This document shows positions 1-9,150 of a stretch of DNA of 64,000 bases, piece after piece. The notes below the pieces were generated by a model that worked only from the letters and a program-made list of their open reading frames with translations, was not told the origin of the DNA and made no database searches. Every line of letters begins with the position of its first letter. Positions within the stretch are counted from its first letter, which is position 1. A program made the position numbers and the translations under genes. Source of the stretch: an uncultured Methylocystaceae bacterium (GTDB taxonomy: Bacteria > Pseudomonadota > Alphaproteobacteria > Rhizobiales > Beijerinckiaceae); NCBI GenBank assembly GCA_937870755.1, contig CALMZV010000012.1, forward strand, positions 1 through 64,000, written 5' to 3'.

Positions 1-61
1 GCGCGACCTCGCATCAGCTCGGCGCCGCGGTCGCGGCTAAACCAGCGGCGCCGCCCGGACC

Positions 62-1189
62 CTAGCGTTGCGCCTCGCCGCGCGCCCAGCCTTCCCTGGC
101 CTCGGCGATGAAGTCCTTCAGCCGGCCCTGCGCGATGGCCGTCCGCAGGCCCGTCATCAGCTCCTGATAATATGCGAGGTTGTTCCAGGTCAGCAGCATC
201 ATCGCGAGTATTTCGCCCGACTTGACCAGATGGTGCAGATAGGCGCGCGAATAGTCCCGCGCGGCCGGGCAGGACGACGCTTCGTCGAGCGGGCGAGACT
301 CGGTGGCGTGGCGCGCGTTTTTCAGATTGATGCGGCCATGACGCGTGTAGGCGAGGCCGTGCCGTCCCGCGCGCGTCGGCATCACGCAATCGAACATGTC
401 GACGCCGCGCGCGACCGCCTGCACGATATCGTCCGGCGTGCCGACGCCCATCAGGTAGCGCGGTTTTGTCGTCGGCAGATATGGCGCGACCGTTTCGATC
501 ATCGCGAGCATCACGTCCTGCGGCTCGCCGACCGCCAGCCCGCCGATGGCCAGGCCCCCGAATGGCATGTCCGCCAGCGCGCGCGCGCTTTCGATACGCA
601 GCGCGCGGTCGTCGCCGCCCTGCACGATGCCGAACATCGCCCTGCCCGGCGCCTCACGAAAGGCGGCGAGCGAGCGTTCGGCCCAGCGCAGCGACAGGCG
701 CATCGCGCGCTCGACATCCGAACGTTCGGCCGGCAGGCGGACGCATTCGTCGAACTGCATCTGGATGTCGGCGCCCAGCAGATGCTGAATCTCCATCGAA
801 CGCTCGGGCGACAGCACGTGTTTCGAGCCGTCGATGTGGGACTGGAACGTCACGCCGTTCTCGTCGAGCTTGCGAAGTTTCGCCAGCGACATCACCTGAA
901 AGCCGCCGCTGTCGGTGAGGATCGGGTGCGGCCAGTTCATGAACCGGTGCAGGCCGCCAAGTTCCGCCACGCGCTCGGCGCCGGGCCGCAACATGAGATG
1001 ATAGACGTTGCCCAGCACCACGTCGGCGCCCAGCGCGCGCACCTGATCGGCGTACATCGCCTTCACGGTCGCCGCGGTGCCGACCGGCATGAAGGCCGGC
1101 GTGCGGATCTGGCCGCGCGCGGTGGCGATCGCGCCCGTGCGGGCCGCGCCATCCGTCGCCGAAACATGAAAGGAGAATTGTGCGCTCAT
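62..1189 (-). CDS. tgt: Queuine/preQ1 tRNA-ribosyltransferase (tRNA-guanine transglycosylase)
   Basis: Exchanges guanine 34 of GUN-anticodon tRNAs for the queuosine precursor preQ1, the step before QueA; cytoplasmic. The 375-residue length is normal. The TDSGGFQ loop (Asp93), the [12 protein letters not shown] segment (211-222) and the nucleophile loop FDCVMPTR (Asp267) are all present, so catalysis looks intact. Odd: characterised bacterial TGTs hold zinc with CXCXXC plus a distal His. The matching stretches here read [13 protein letters not shown] (305-317) and TWNNLAYY (334-341), leaving one Cys and replacing His by Asn. The gene starts 7 bp after the queA stop on the same strand, so the two are probably co-transcribed and coupled. 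The family call is firm; metal content is unknown. Confidence 0.96.
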   Translation of the reverse strand: MSAQFSFHVSATDGAARTGAIATARGQIRTPAFMPVGTAATVKAMYADQVRALGADVVLGNVYHLMLRPGAERVAELGGLHRFMNWPHPILTDSGGFQVMSLAKLRKLDENGVTFQSHIDGSKHVLSPERSMEIQHLLGADIQMQFDECVRLPAERSDVERAMRLSLRWAERSLAAFREAPGRAMFGIVQGGDDRALRIESARALADMPFGGLAIGGLAVGEPQDVMLAMIETVAPYLPTTKPRYLMGVGTPDDIVQAVARGVDMFDCVMPTRAGRHGLAYTRHGRINLKNARHATESRPLDEASSCPAARDYSRAYLHHLVKSGEILAMMLLTWNNLAYYQELMTGLRTAIAQGRLKDFIAEAREGWARGEAQR

Positions 1190-1196
1190 CGCGGCG

Positions 1197-2294
1197 TCAT
1201 AGCCGCTCGGTCACGTTCGATCCACCCTCGCGCAGCAGCAGGCAGGCGTCGCCATAGCTGTAAAACCGATAGCCGGCGGCGATGGCGTGCGCATAGGCCG
1301 CCTGCATGCGGTCGAGGCCGGCGAAGGCGCACACCAGCATGAACAGCGTCGAGCGCGGCAGGTGGAAATTGGTGACAAGCGCGTCGACCGCGCGAAACCG
1401 GTATCCCGGCGTGATGAAGATGGACGTATCGCCTTCAAAGGCGTGCAATCGGCCCGACTCGTCCGCCGCGCTTTCGAGAATGCGCAGCGCCGTCGTGCCC
1501 ACCGCGACGATCCGCCCGCCCTTCGCGCGCGCCTCGTTGAGCGCGCGCGCCGTGCCGGCGTCGACCGCGCCCCATTCGCTGTGCATGACGTGATCGGCGG
1601 TGTCGTCCGCCTTCACCGGCAGGAAGGTGCCCGCCCCCACATGCAGCGTGACGCGGTGGAGCGCGACGCCCCTGGCCGCGATGGCGGCGACGAGCGCGGG
1701 CGTGAAATGCAATCCGGCCGTGGGCGCGGCGACCGCGCCGGCCTGTTGCGCGAACATCGTCTGGTAGTCGCGCTCGTCCTGCGCATCGTCGGCGCGGCGC
1801 GCGGCGATGTAGGGCGGCAGCGGCATATGGCCCAGCCGTTCGATCGCCTCGTCGAGCGCGGCGCCGTCGAGATCGAACGCCAGCAGGATTTCGCCTTCGT
1901 CGCGTTCGACGATCTCGGCGTCGAGCGCGGCGAGCAGGCAGGCCATGCTCTCGCTCGTCTCGCCGAAACGCACGCGGTCGCCCGGCGCCAGCCGTTTGGC
2001 CGGTCTGGCGAGCGCGCGCCAGCGGTTGGAGGATTCTCGCCGGATCAGCGTCGCCTCGATGCGCGCGACATTGTCGCCGCGCGCGCGAATGCCGCTCAAT
2101 CGCGCGGGAATGACGCGCGTGTCGTTGACCACGAGCGCGTCGCCTTCGCGCAGAAAATCCGGAAGGTCGCGGATGGCGCCGTCTTCGAGCGCGTCGGCGC
2201 GCACGACGAGCATGCGCGCCGAGTCGCGCGGCTCGGCCGGACGCAGCGCGATGCGTTCCTGAGGAAGATCGAAATCGAAAAGGTCTACGCGCAT
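1197..2294 (-). CDS. queA: S-adenosylmethionine:tRNA ribosyltransferase-isomerase
   Basis: Adds and rearranges the ribosyl group of S-adenosylmethionine onto preQ1-tRNA to give epoxyqueuosine-tRNA, using the product of the downstream tgt. At 365 residues it is full length. Family marks are the N-terminal [14 protein letters not shown], the central [10 protein letters not shown], and the C-terminal NFHLPRSTL and [10 protein letters not shown] segments. The ATG at 2294 is preceded by a purine-rich GGGGAGAGGG that belongs to a palindromic repeat, so the repeat appears to supply the ribosome binding site. It lies downstream of the coaD-cyclophilin group on the same strand. The identification is confident. 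Confidence 0.96.
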   Translation of the reverse strand: MRVDLFDFDLPQERIALRPAEPRDSARMLVVRADALEDGAIRDLPDFLREGDALVVNDTRVIPARLSGIRARGDNVARIEATLIRRESSNRWRALARPAKRLAPGDRVRFGETSESMACLLAALDAEIVERDEGEILLAFDLDGAALDEAIERLGHMPLPPYIAARRADDAQDERDYQTMFAQQAGAVAAPTAGLHFTPALVAAIAARGVALHRVTLHVGAGTFLPVKADDTADHVMHSEWGAVDAGTARALNEARAKGGRIVAVGTTALRILESAADESGRLHAFEGDTSIFITPGYRFRAVDALVTNFHLPRSTLFMLVCAFAGLDRMQAAYAHAIAAGYRFYSYGDACLLLREGGSNVTERL

Positions 2295-2298
2295 CGCA

Positions 2299-2380
2299 CC
2301 CTCTCCCCGCGAGCGGGGGAGGCGGCGAAAGGCATGTTCCCGCCTCTCGCCTCAGCCCTCTCCCCGCAAGCGGCGAGAGA
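2299..2380. repeat. Two copies of a CCCTCTCCCCGC palindromic repeat
   Basis: The segments at 2299-2322 and 2356-2380 both begin CCCTCTCCCCGC and continue into a partly complementary arm (GCGGGGGAGG in the first, GCGGCGAGAGA in the second). Each can fold into a GC-rich hairpin. They fill most of the gap between queA and the upstream cyclophilin gene. Similar CTCTCCCCGC dyads are scattered in many alphaproteobacterial genomes (from memory), so this looks like a REP-type element. Confidence 0.6.
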
Positions 2381-2400
2381 GAGCTCCCCGCTCCGAGGTC

Positions 2401-2856
2401 TCAGCTCATTTTCGCGGAGACGATCTTGTCGGGATCGCGCACGGGTTCGCCGCGCTTGATCTTGTCGACGTTCTCCATACCCGACACCACCTCGCCCCAT
2501 ACCGTATATTGCCGGTCGAGGAAGCGCGCGTCGTCGAAACAGATGAAGAACTGGCTGTTGGCCGAATCGGGGTTCTGCGCGCGCGCCATCGAGCACGTGC
2601 CGCGCACGTGCGGCGCGGCGTTGAACTCCTGCTTCAGGTTCGGATATTTCGAGCCGCCCGTGCCGGTGCCGTGCGGGCAGCCGGTCTGCGCCATGAAGCC
2701 GTCGATCACGCGATGGAACACGATGCCGTCGTAGAAGCCCTCGTTCACCAGCTTCTTGATATGCGCGACGTGATTGGGCGCAAGATCGGGTCGCATGCGA
2801 ATGACGACCGTTCCCTTGGTCGTTTCCAGCGTGAGCGTATTGCCTTCGTCCGACAT
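2401..2856 (-). CDS. Peptidyl-prolyl cis-trans isomerase, cyclophilin type (cytoplasmic)
   Basis: Cyclophilin that interconverts cis and trans prolyl bonds and helps protein folding. The 151 residues form one cyclophilin domain with FHRVIDGFMAQTGCPHGTG, FNAAPHVRGTCSMARA and SQFFICF signatures. No signal peptide is visible, so it should be cytoplasmic. I start at the ATG at 2856 (MSDEGNTL) because GGAAGGA lies just upstream; an upstream in-frame ATG would add 14 unconserved residues. It directly follows a second, exported cyclophilin in the same orientation, an arrangement familiar in Rhizobiales. Strong family call; ppiB would be the usual name. Confidence 0.94.
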   Translation of the reverse strand: MSDEGNTLTLETTKGTVVIRMRPDLAPNHVAHIKKLVNEGFYDGIVFHRVIDGFMAQTGCPHGTGTGGSKYPNLKQEFNAAPHVRGTCSMARAQNPDSANSQFFICFDDARFLDRQYTVWGEVVSGMENVDKIKRGEPVRDPDKIVSAKMS

Positions 2857-2878
2857 GTCATGTCCTTCCGGGTTTGAA

Positions 2879-3442
2879 TTATTTCGTGTCGGCGGCAAGC
2901 CGCATCTTCACGATCTTGTCGGGGTTCTGCACGGCGCCGTTGTCGGACTTCGATCCCTTCTTGATCTTGTCCACCACGTCCATGCCGGAGACGACCTCGC
3001 CGAACACGGTGTAATTGCCGTTGAGGAACGAGGCGTCGCCGAAACAGATGAAGAACTGCGAATTGGCCGAATCCGGGCTCTGCGAGCGCGCCATGCCGAC
3101 CGTGCCGCGGCGGAACGCCTCTTTGGAAAACTCCGCCGGGATGTTCGGCAGATCGGACTTGCCCATGCCGGTGCCGGTCGGGTCGCCCGTTTGCGCCATG
3201 AAGCCATCGATCACGCGATGGAACACGATGCCGTCGTAGAAGCCGCGCTGCGTCAGCGTCTTGATCTGCGCGACGTGCCTGGGCGCGAGATCGGGCCGCA
3301 GGCGGATGACGATGCGACCGTCCTTGGTTTCGAGAAACACGGTGTTCTGCGGATCGGCCGGCGCGGTTTGCGCAAGCGCGCCCGAGCCCGCGAGCGGGAC
3401 GAGCGCGAGGCCGGAGACGATGGTGCGTCGATCGAAATGCAT
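2879..3442 (-). CDS. Peptidyl-prolyl cis-trans isomerase, cyclophilin type (exported)
   Basis: Second cyclophilin, 187 residues. It carries an N-terminal signal beginning MHFDRRTIVSGLALVPLAG with a probable cut after GALAQ. The paired arginines before the hydrophobic stretch would also suit Tat export, so the enzyme should fold proteins in the periplasm. The catalytic signatures FHRVIDGFMAQTGDPTGTG and SQFFICFGD are intact. I choose the ATG at 3442 because AAAGGA precedes it. An ATG at 3466 overlaps the coaD stop as ATGA and would add eight residues before the signal; it could allow coupling but has a poor ribosome site. Known family; the periplasmic location is inferred. Confidence 0.93.
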   Translation of the reverse strand: MHFDRRTIVSGLALVPLAGSGALAQTAPADPQNTVFLETKDGRIVIRLRPDLAPRHVAQIKTLTQRGFYDGIVFHRVIDGFMAQTGDPTGTGMGKSDLPNIPAEFSKEAFRRGTVGMARSQSPDSANSQFFICFGDASFLNGNYTVFGEVVSGMDVVDKIKKGSKSDNGAVQNPDKIVKMRLAADTK

Positions 3443-3462
3443 GACGGTCCTTTCGTTGAAAC

Positions 3463-3969
3463 TCATTTCTGCGCCCGTTCCTTCATCCGCGCCTTGAGCG
3501 CCGCGTCGACCAGCGGCGGCACGAAGGCGGAAATGTCGCCGTTCATGGCCGCGATCTGGCGCACAAGCGTGGCGGTGATGGGGCGCACGGGCGGGGATGC
3601 TGCGAAAAACACGGTTTTCACCTCCGGCGCCATCGCCCCGTTCATGCCCGCCATCTGCATCTCGTAGTCGAGGTCCGTGCCGTCGCGCAGGCCGCGCACG
3701 ATCATCGTCGCGCCGTGCTGGCGAGCGGCGTCCACCGCCAGGCCTGCAAACGTCACCACTTCCAGCCTGTGCCTGCCGTCGGCGAACAACGGGGCTGTCG
3801 CCTTGCGGATGAGATCGGCGCGCTCCTCGGCCGTGAACACCGGCGTCTTGCCGGGATGGACGCCGATCGCCACCACGAGCCGGTCGCACAGCGCCATCGA
3901 CTGGCCGATCACGTCCAGGTGGCCATTTGTCAACGGGTCGAACGACCCCGTGTAAAGCGCAGTCCGCAT
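3463..3969 (-). CDS. coaD: Pantetheine-phosphate adenylyltransferase
   Basis: Joins ATP and 4'-phosphopantetheine to form dephospho-CoA, the next-to-last step of coenzyme A synthesis. The 168 residues are the normal size. The nucleotidyltransferase motif [13 protein letters not shown] (residues 7-19), [13 protein letters not shown] and the ISAFVPP tail are all present. The ATG at 3969 sits behind GGGAGGAGAC, a strong ribosome site; upstream in-frame codons are not conserved in character. It is the first gene of the coaD-cyclophilin-cyclophilin-queA-tgt series downstream of gyrA, as in many alphaproteobacteria. Confidence 0.96.
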   Translation of the reverse strand: MRTALYTGSFDPLTNGHLDVIGQSMALCDRLVVAIGVHPGKTPVFTAEERADLIRKATAPLFADGRHRLEVVTFAGLAVDAARQHGATMIVRGLRDGTDLDYEMQMAGMNGAMAPEVKTVFFAASPPVRPITATLVRQIAAMNGDISAFVPPLVDAALKARMKERAQK

Positions 3970-4132
3970 GTCTCCTCCCTGTCTGGCCGCGCCTTGGTAG
4001 CCCATTTCGCCGCGATTGCCACGGGGGCGCCCGCGCCGGCGGCCCGAACGATGGCGAGTATTGCGATTTCTTAAGTTTTTTGAGGCGAAAGTGGTCGACG
4101 TCCAGTCCCGCGCCGTCGCGCCGGAGCCGTCA

Positions 4133-4609
4133 ATGCGCCCGCATGTTCAGCCCTCGTCGGTCAACGAAGGCATCACTCCGAAATACATCATGGCCGTCGC
4201 GGCCGTGTTTGCGCTCGGTTTCGGCGGCATGATGCTGGCGCCCCGACTCATCGGCGCGCGAACGGCGGCCCCCGCGGTCGCCGTGGCGCCGCCCGTCGAA
4301 CCAAAAGCCGTCATCCCGACGCCCACCCCGCCGCCGGCGCCCGCCCGCCCCGCGCAACGTTCGTTCTCGACGGTGGAAACGCCTCTCGGCGGCATCGAAA
4401 CCGTGCGCACCGACGGAACGCTCGCCGCGCTCGCCGCCTGCCGCGGCGCCGTCGAATCCGGCAAGGGCTACGATGGCGTCACGCTGGACAAATTCGCGAA
4501 ACTGATCAACGGCAAGGCCGATGCGCTGTCGCCCGCGCAGATCAAGCAGGGCTGCCGCATGATCACCGAGGGCGACCCTGCCGCGAAGGCGCTGCAACAG
4601 CGGCGCTGA
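4133..4609 (+). CDS. Hypothetical membrane-anchored protein
   Basis: No family recognised. From the ATG at 4133 (GGAG six bases upstream) the 158-residue product has a short polar N-terminus and one membrane segment at about residues 17-37 ([19 protein letters not shown]). An Ala/Pro-rich linker follows, then a C-terminal region of about 65 residues with two cysteines. The topology suggests an inner-membrane protein with a periplasmic tail. It lies alone on the plus strand between coaD and gyrA, convergent with gyrA. Upstream start codons exist, so the start is the weakest part of the call. Confidence 0.6.
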   Translation: MRPHVQPSSVNEGITPKYIMAVAAVFALGFGGMMLAPRLIGARTAAPAVAVAPPVEPKAVIPTPTPPPAPARPAQRSFSTVETPLGGIETVRTDGTLAALAACRGAVESGKGYDGVTLDKFAKLINGKADALSPAQIKQGCRMITEGDPAAKALQQRR

Positions 4610-4645
4610 CCCCGCGCCACGGCGGCGCGGCCCGAGCCGCCCCGC

Positions 4646-7369
4646 TCAACCTTCGGCCGAACCCTCGCCTTCTTCATCTTCCTCGGCCGCGATGCGCTCG
4701 ACCGAAACGACGCGCTCGTCCTCCGCCGTGTTGAACACGATGACGCCCTGCGTCGACCGGCCGGCGATGCGGATGCCCTCGACCGGGCAGCGGATCAACT
4801 GGCCACCATCCGTCACCAGCATGATCTGGTCGGAATCCTCCACCGGGAAGGCGGCCACGAGCGGCCCGTTGCGCTCGTTGACGGCCATGGCGACGATGCC
4901 TTTGCCGCCGCGCCCGGTGATGCGGTATTCGAACGACGACGAGCGTTTGCCGTAGCCGTTCTGCGAGACAGCGAGCACGAACTGCTCGGCCGCCGACATT
5001 TCCGCATAGCGCTCCTGCGAGAGCGAGGCGCCGCCGGTCGTCTCCTCGCCGTCGCGCTCGCCGTTCTCCGGCTCGCTTTCGCCGGCGATCGCGCGGCGCA
5101 TCTTGAGATAAGCGGTGCGCTCCTCGGGCTGGGCCTCGAAATGGCGCAGGATCGACAGCGAGATCACACGGTCCTCGCGTTCGAGCGCGATGCCGCGCAC
5201 GCCCATCGAATCGCGTCCCTTGAACACGCGCACGTCGGTGACGGCGAAGCGGATGCTCTGCCCTTGCGCGGTCGTCAGCAGCACGTCGTCGTGCTCGGAA
5301 CAGATCTGCACGTCGACGATGCCTTCGCCCTCATCCAGCTTCATCGCGATCTTGCCGGCGCGGTTGACCTGCGTGAAATCCGACAGTTTGTTGCGGCGGA
5401 CCGTGCCGCGCGTGGTGGCGAACATCACGTCCAGCTTCTCCCAGTCCTCCTCGGCCTCGGGCAGCGGCATGATGGTGGTGATGCGCTCGTCGGACTCCAG
5501 CGGCAGAATGTTGCGCAGGAACTTGCCGGTCGCCTGCGGCGCGGCCAGCGGCAGGCGCCACACCTTTTCCTTGTAGACCTGTCCGCGCGAGGAGAAGAAC
5601 AGGATGGGCGCGTGCGTGGAGGCCACGAACAGGCGCGCGACGAAATCCTCTTCGCGCGTCTGCATGCCGGAGCGGCCTTTGCCGCCACGCTTCTGCGCGC
5701 GATAGGTGGAAAGCGGCACGCGCTTGATGTAGCCGGCATGGCTGACGGTGACGACCATGTCCTCACGCTGGATGAGGTCTTCGTCGGCCATGTCGCCCTC
5801 GACATCGAGGATGACGGTGCGGCGCGGCGTGGCGTGGGCCGCCTTCACCGCGTTCAACTCGTCCTTCACGATGCCGAACAGCCGCTCGCGCGAGCGCAGG
5901 ATGTCGAGATAATCGGCGATCTCGGCGGCGAGCTTGTTCAGCGCCTCCGAAATCTCCTCGCGGCCGAGCGCAGTCAGCCGTTGCAGGCGCAGGTCGAGAA
6001 TGGCGCGCGCCTGCGCTTCCGACAGATGGATGGCGCCGTCGGCGTCGAGCGTGTGGCGCGGATCGGCGATGAGCGCGACGAGCGGCGCCATGTCGCGGGC
6101 GGGCCAGGCGCGCGCCATCAGCGCCTCGCGCGCGGCGCTCGCGTCGGGCGAGGTGCGGATGAGGCGGATGACCTCGTCGATATTGGCGACGGCGACCGCC
6201 AGGCCCACCTGCATGTGCGCGGCGTCGCGCGCCCTGGCGAGGCGGAACTTGGTGCGGCGGGTGACGACCTCCTCGCGGAAATCGACGAAGGCCCTCAGCA
6301 CGTCCTTCAGCGTCAGCTGTTCCGGCTTGCCGCCGTTGAGCGCGATGATGTTGGCGCCGAAGCTCGATTGCAGCGCGGTGAAGCGGTAGAGCTGGTTGAG
6401 CACCACGTCGGGCGCGGCGTCGCGCCGCAACTCGATGACGATGCGCATGCCGTCGCGGTCGCTCTCGTCGCGCAGGTCCGAAATGCCCTCGATGCGCTTC
6501 TCGCGCACTAGTTCGGCGATGCGCTCGATGAGCGTCGCCTTGTTCACCTGATAGGGAATCTCGGTGACGATCAGCGCCGCGCGGTTGTTGCGCATCTCCT
6601 CCACGTCGACCTTGGCGCGCATGAGGATGGAGCCGCGACTCGTCGCATAGGCGCTGGCGACGCCCGCGCGGCCGATGATGGCGCCGCCGGTGGGGAAATC
6701 CGGCCCCGGCACGATGCGCATGAGATCGACGAGATCGATCTCCGGCCGGTCGATGAGCGCGACAACGGCGTCGATCACCTCGCCGAGATTGTGCGGTGGA
6801 ATGTTCGTCGCCATGCCGACCGCGATGCCGCCGGCGCCGTTGACGAGCAGGTTGGGAAAACGCGCCGGCAGCACGACCGGCTCGCGCTCCTTGCCGTCGT
6901 AGTTCGGCTGGAAGTCGACAGTGCCTTCCTCGATGTCCTCCAGAAGCGCCAGCGCCGGTTTGGCGAGACGCGATTCCGTGTAGCGCATGGCCGCCGGCGG
7001 ATCGCCGTCGATCGAGCCAAAATTGCCCTGCCCGTCGACCAGCGGCAGGCGCATCGAGAAATCCTGCGCCATGCGCACGAGCGCGTCGTAAATCGCGGAG
7101 TCGCCGTGCGGGTGATACTTACCCATCACATCGCCGACGATGCGCGCGGATTTCACGTAAGGCTTGTCCGGCGTGTGACCGTTCTCGTGCATGGAGAACA
7201 TGATGCGCCGGTGCACCGGCTTCAGCCCGTCGCGCACGTCCGGCAGCGCGCGGCTGACGATCACGCTCATCGCGTAATCGAGATAGGAGCGCTTCATCTC
7301 GTCGACGATCGACACCGGCTTGATGTCGGAATGCGGCGGGTCCTGCGGAGGTGTTTCGTTGTCGGCCAA
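4646..7369 (-). CDS. gyrA: DNA gyrase subunit A
   Basis: Breaks and rejoins both DNA strands while GyrB supplies ATP energy, introducing negative supercoils. The 907 residues contain the winged-helix and tower region, the catalytic Tyr in [10 protein letters not shown], and the C-terminal beta-pinwheel with the GyrA box QKRGGKG. The quinolone-resistance region reads [13 protein letters not shown], with Ser and Asp at the positions equivalent to E. coli 83 and 87, the susceptible type. A charged Glu/Gly-rich insertion ([13 protein letters not shown]) lies late in the pinwheel. The only plausible start for MADNETPP is TTG at 7369; no clear Shine-Dalgarno is visible and no in-frame ATG lies just upstream. 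Confidence 0.97.
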   Translation of the reverse strand: MADNETPPQDPPHSDIKPVSIVDEMKRSYLDYAMSVIVSRALPDVRDGLKPVHRRIMFSMHENGHTPDKPYVKSARIVGDVMGKYHPHGDSAIYDALVRMAQDFSMRLPLVDGQGNFGSIDGDPPAAMRYTESRLAKPALALLEDIEEGTVDFQPNYDGKEREPVVLPARFPNLLVNGAGGIAVGMATNIPPHNLGEVIDAVVALIDRPEIDLVDLMRIVPGPDFPTGGAIIGRAGVASAYATSRGSILMRAKVDVEEMRNNRAALIVTEIPYQVNKATLIERIAELVREKRIEGISDLRDESDRDGMRIVIELRRDAAPDVVLNQLYRFTALQSSFGANIIALNGGKPEQLTLKDVLRAFVDFREEVVTRRTKFRLARARDAAHMQVGLAVAVANIDEVIRLIRTSPDASAAREALMARAWPARDMAPLVALIADPRHTLDADGAIHLSEAQARAILDLRLQRLTALGREEISEALNKLAAEIADYLDILRSRERLFGIVKDELNAVKAAHATPRRTVILDVEGDMADEDLIQREDMVVTVSHAGYIKRVPLSTYRAQKRGGKGRSGMQTREEDFVARLFVASTHAPILFFSSRGQVYKEKVWRLPLAAPQATGKFLRNILPLESDERITTIMPLPEAEEDWEKLDVMFATTRGTVRRNKLSDFTQVNRAGKIAMKLDEGEGIVDVQICSEHDDVLLTTAQGQSIRFAVTDVRVFKGRDSMGVRGIALEREDRVISLSILRHFEAQPEERTAYLKMRRAIAGESEPENGERDGEETTGGASLSQERYAEMSAAEQFVLAVSQNGYGKRSSSFEYRITGRGGKGIVAMAVNERNGPLVAAFPVEDSDQIMLVTDGGQLIRCPVEGIRIAGRSTQGVIVFNTAEDERVVSVERIAAEEDEEGEGSAEG

Positions 7370-7456
7370 AGGGACGCTCGCTGGAAGCGGAGGTTTGCGC
7401 GGTTCTAGCCGATTCTCCGTGTCAAAGCCAGTTCTCGGGGCGCCGCCAGCGGCATA

Positions 7457-7876
7457 TTATCCCTTGTTTTTCAATAGTTTGGATTTTCCCTTCGGTTTCG
7501 CCGGCGCCTTGGGCGCGCGCGCGGCCTTGCGCGCCTTCGCACGCGCCTTTTCGGCGGCCGTGCGGCGCGCGGCCTCCAGCGCGGGCGCGCACCAGCGTCG
7601 CAGCGCCGCTTCGTCGTCGAGCGCCGCGTCCGGCAGGCGCCAGAAGGCGTTCGCGACGACGACCTTTCCGTCCGATTTCTCGTAGGCGAAGGGGCGCGAG
7701 CCTGCGGCCTTCAGCGCCGCGCGTTCGCCGTCGTCGTCGGTCTTCAGCCAGATGTCGCCCATCACGCACAGGGCGAAGCAGGCGTCGTCCACATAGGCGC
7801 CGTATCCGGAGAACATGCGCCGCGCGCGCACGCGCGCGAAGGGGGCGAAGAAATCCTCGACGTCTGCGCGCTCCAT
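7457..7876 (-). CDS. TfoX/Sxy N-terminal domain protein
   Basis: 139 residues with a TfoX N-terminal-like domain in the first ~95 (RRMFSGYGAYVDDACFALCV, then IWLKTDDDGERAAL). A very basic Lys/Ala-rich tail (KARAKARKAARAPKAPAKPK) follows and could bind nucleic acid. TfoX regulates competence in gammaproteobacteria, but alphaproteobacterial relatives with only this domain have no assigned role, so I do not infer one. The ATG at 7876 overlaps the sufA stop (TGATG), making it the last gene of the SUF operon with likely translational coupling. The tail is low in complexity and may be disordered. Confidence 0.82.
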   Translation of the reverse strand: MERADVEDFFAPFARVRARRMFSGYGAYVDDACFALCVMGDIWLKTDDDGERAALKAAGSRPFAYEKSDGKVVVANAFWRLPDAALDDEAALRRWCAPALEAARRTAAEKARAKARKAARAPKAPAKPKGKSKLLKNKG

Positions 7877-8250
7877 CACTCCGCCGCGGCGGCGTCGCGC
7901 ATGACCGGCGTGATCGCCACGCTCTCGCCGCAGCCGCAGGCCGAGGTTTCGTTCGGGTTCTGGAACACGAAACCCGCGCGCAGCCTGGTGCGTTCGAAAT
8001 CCATGCGCGTTCCCAGAAGATAAAGCAGCGCCCGTGCGTCGATCAGCACGCGCGCGCCGTCGGCCTCCACCACCTCGTCGCCAGGCCTTGCGGCGTCGGC
8101 CAGCTCCATCGTGTAGGACATGCCCGCGCAGCCGCCCTTCTCCACGCCCACGCGCAGTCCGTAGACCGGGCGGTCCGCGCCGGCGACGAGTTCCTTGACG
8201 CGCGCGACGGCGGCGTCCGACAGCGTGATGATCTGGGGCCGTGCGGCCAT
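7876..8250 (-). CDS. sufA: Iron-sulfur cluster assembly A-type carrier
   Basis: A-type carrier that receives Fe-S clusters from the SufBCD scaffold and hands them to apoproteins. The 124 residues carry the three conserved cysteines in GGCAGMSY and ACGCGES. Start at the ATG at 8250 behind GGAGGAGACAG, one of the best ribosome sites in the operon; an ATG eight codons upstream is less likely. It follows the VOC gene after 84 bp and overlaps the TfoX-like gene. Position in the suf operon makes sufA the right name over iscA or erpA, though the fold alone would not separate them. Confidence 0.93.
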   Translation of the reverse strand: MAARPQIITLSDAAVARVKELVAGADRPVYGLRVGVEKGGCAGMSYTMELADAARPGDEVVEADGARVLIDARALLYLLGTRMDFERTRLRAGFVFQNPNETSACGCGESVAITPVMRDAAAAE

Positions 8251-8334
8251 CTGTCTCCTCCGGTCAGGGTTCAAGGCCCTGGGAACGAGTCTGCCTCAAA
8301 GATAGTGACCAATGTCCAAAACGTCGAGCGCCCT

Positions 8335-8763
8335 TCAATAATTGGGCCACAGGCCGGGCGTCGCCAGCTCGACCAGATGGGCGTCGGGATCACGGAAATA
8401 CAGGCTCCGGCCGCCGCGCGGCCAGTCCGTGCGGCCCTCGATGCCGACGCCCGCCGCGGCGAGGCGGCGCTCCCATTCGGCCAGATCGGCGGCGGCGACC
8501 GCGAAGGCCACGTGCAACCGGCCCGAACCCTCGTGCGGCGGAATGGTTCCGCCGGGCAGGCGCACCGTCTGCCCGGTGGCGCCGTGCAGAAACAGGAGAA
8601 GCACGCTCGCACCTCCGGCGTCGAAGGCGCGGAACCGCGCGTCGCCCGCGATTTTCGTCAGTCCGAGGACATTCGCGTAAAACGCGGCGGCGCGATCGAG
8701 ATCGGCGACGTAGAGCGAGGTTTCCAGGACGCCGGAAACGCCGGGCGCCGTCACGGCGCTCAC
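8335..8763 (-). CDS. VOC-superfamily (glyoxalase/bleomycin-resistance fold) protein
   Basis: Single vicinal-oxygen-chelate domain of about 142 residues: LETSLYVADLDRAAAFYANVLG at the start and RSLYFRDPDAHLVELATPGLW at the end, with the His and Glu typical of metal-binding VOC proteins. Substrate unknown; relatives include glyoxalases, dioxygenases and antibiotic-binding proteins. The likely start is a GTG at 8763 that overlaps the stop of the preceding SufT-like gene as GTGA, so translation is probably coupled. A GTG three codons further in is an alternative. Its place inside the suf operon is unusual and may mean a stress-linked role, but nothing in the sequence proves it. Confidence 0.86.
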   Translation of the reverse strand: MSAVTAPGVSGVLETSLYVADLDRAAAFYANVLGLTKIAGDARFRAFDAGGASVLLLFLHGATGQTVRLPGGTIPPHEGSGRLHVAFAVAAADLAEWERRLAAAGVGIEGRTDWPRGGRSLYFRDPDAHLVELATPGLWPNY

Positions 8764-9143
8764 CACATGTCGAGCGCGACGCGCGCTTCCTCCGACATGC
8801 GGCTCTGATCCCACGGCGGGTCGAACACCATGTTGACCTTGCAGCCGGCGACGCCTTGCACGGCGGCGACCGCGTCCTCCACCCATTTCGGCATTTCGCC
8901 CGCGACGGGGCAGGCCGGCGCCGTCAATGTCATGTCGATGGTGACGAAGCGCGAATCGTCCACCTCCACCTTGTAGATGAGGCCCAGTTCGTAAATGTCA
9001 GCGGGAATCTCCGGATCGTAGACGGACTTGAGCGCGGCGACGATCTCCTCGGTCAGGCGGTCGAGTTCCTCCGGCGCCAGTTCCGACGACATGTCGACGG
9101 CGGGTTTGTTGGGCGCCCCTTCGTCGGCGGCAAGCTCGCTCAT
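8760..9143 (-). CDS. SufT-like MIP18/DUF59 Fe-S assembly factor
   Basis: 127 residues. After a variable N-terminus of about 25 residues comes the DUF59 domain, with YDPEIPADIYELGLIYKV, the LTAPACPVAGEMP loop holding the conserved cysteine, and NMVFDPPWD. Proteins of this kind (SufT, Cia2/MIP18) help mature Fe-S proteins. The start is the ATG at 9143, 7 bp after the sufS stop; an earlier ATG lies within sufS. Its C-terminal TGA overlaps the VOC gene's GTG start. This is the usual partner downstream of sufS in alphaproteobacterial suf operons. Confidence 0.92.
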   Translation of the reverse strand: MSELAADEGAPNKPAVDMSSELAPEELDRLTEEIVAALKSVYDPEIPADIYELGLIYKVEVDDSRFVTIDMTLTAPACPVAGEMPKWVEDAVAAVQGVAGCKVNMVFDPPWDQSRMSEEARVALDMW

Positions 9144-9150
9144 GACGTCC

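Noticed and set aside
1-61. A gene or tRNA at the left edge
   Set aside because: The 61 bases before the tgt stop show no reading frame with features and no tRNA-like folding that I can support.
68-1342. Long plus-strand frame opposite tgt and queA
   Set aside because: Antisense shadow rich in Arg and His, typical of high-GC coding DNA; both opposite-strand genes are certain.
4610-4645. GGCGGC...GCCGCC dyad between the hypothetical gene and gyrA as a terminator
   Set aside because: Arms are short, the loop is long and no T-run follows on either strand.
7370-7456. TTGACA upstream of gyrA as a promoter
   Set aside because: The -35-like hexamer has no -10 partner at 16-18 bases; the nearest TAGAAC is only 12 bases away.
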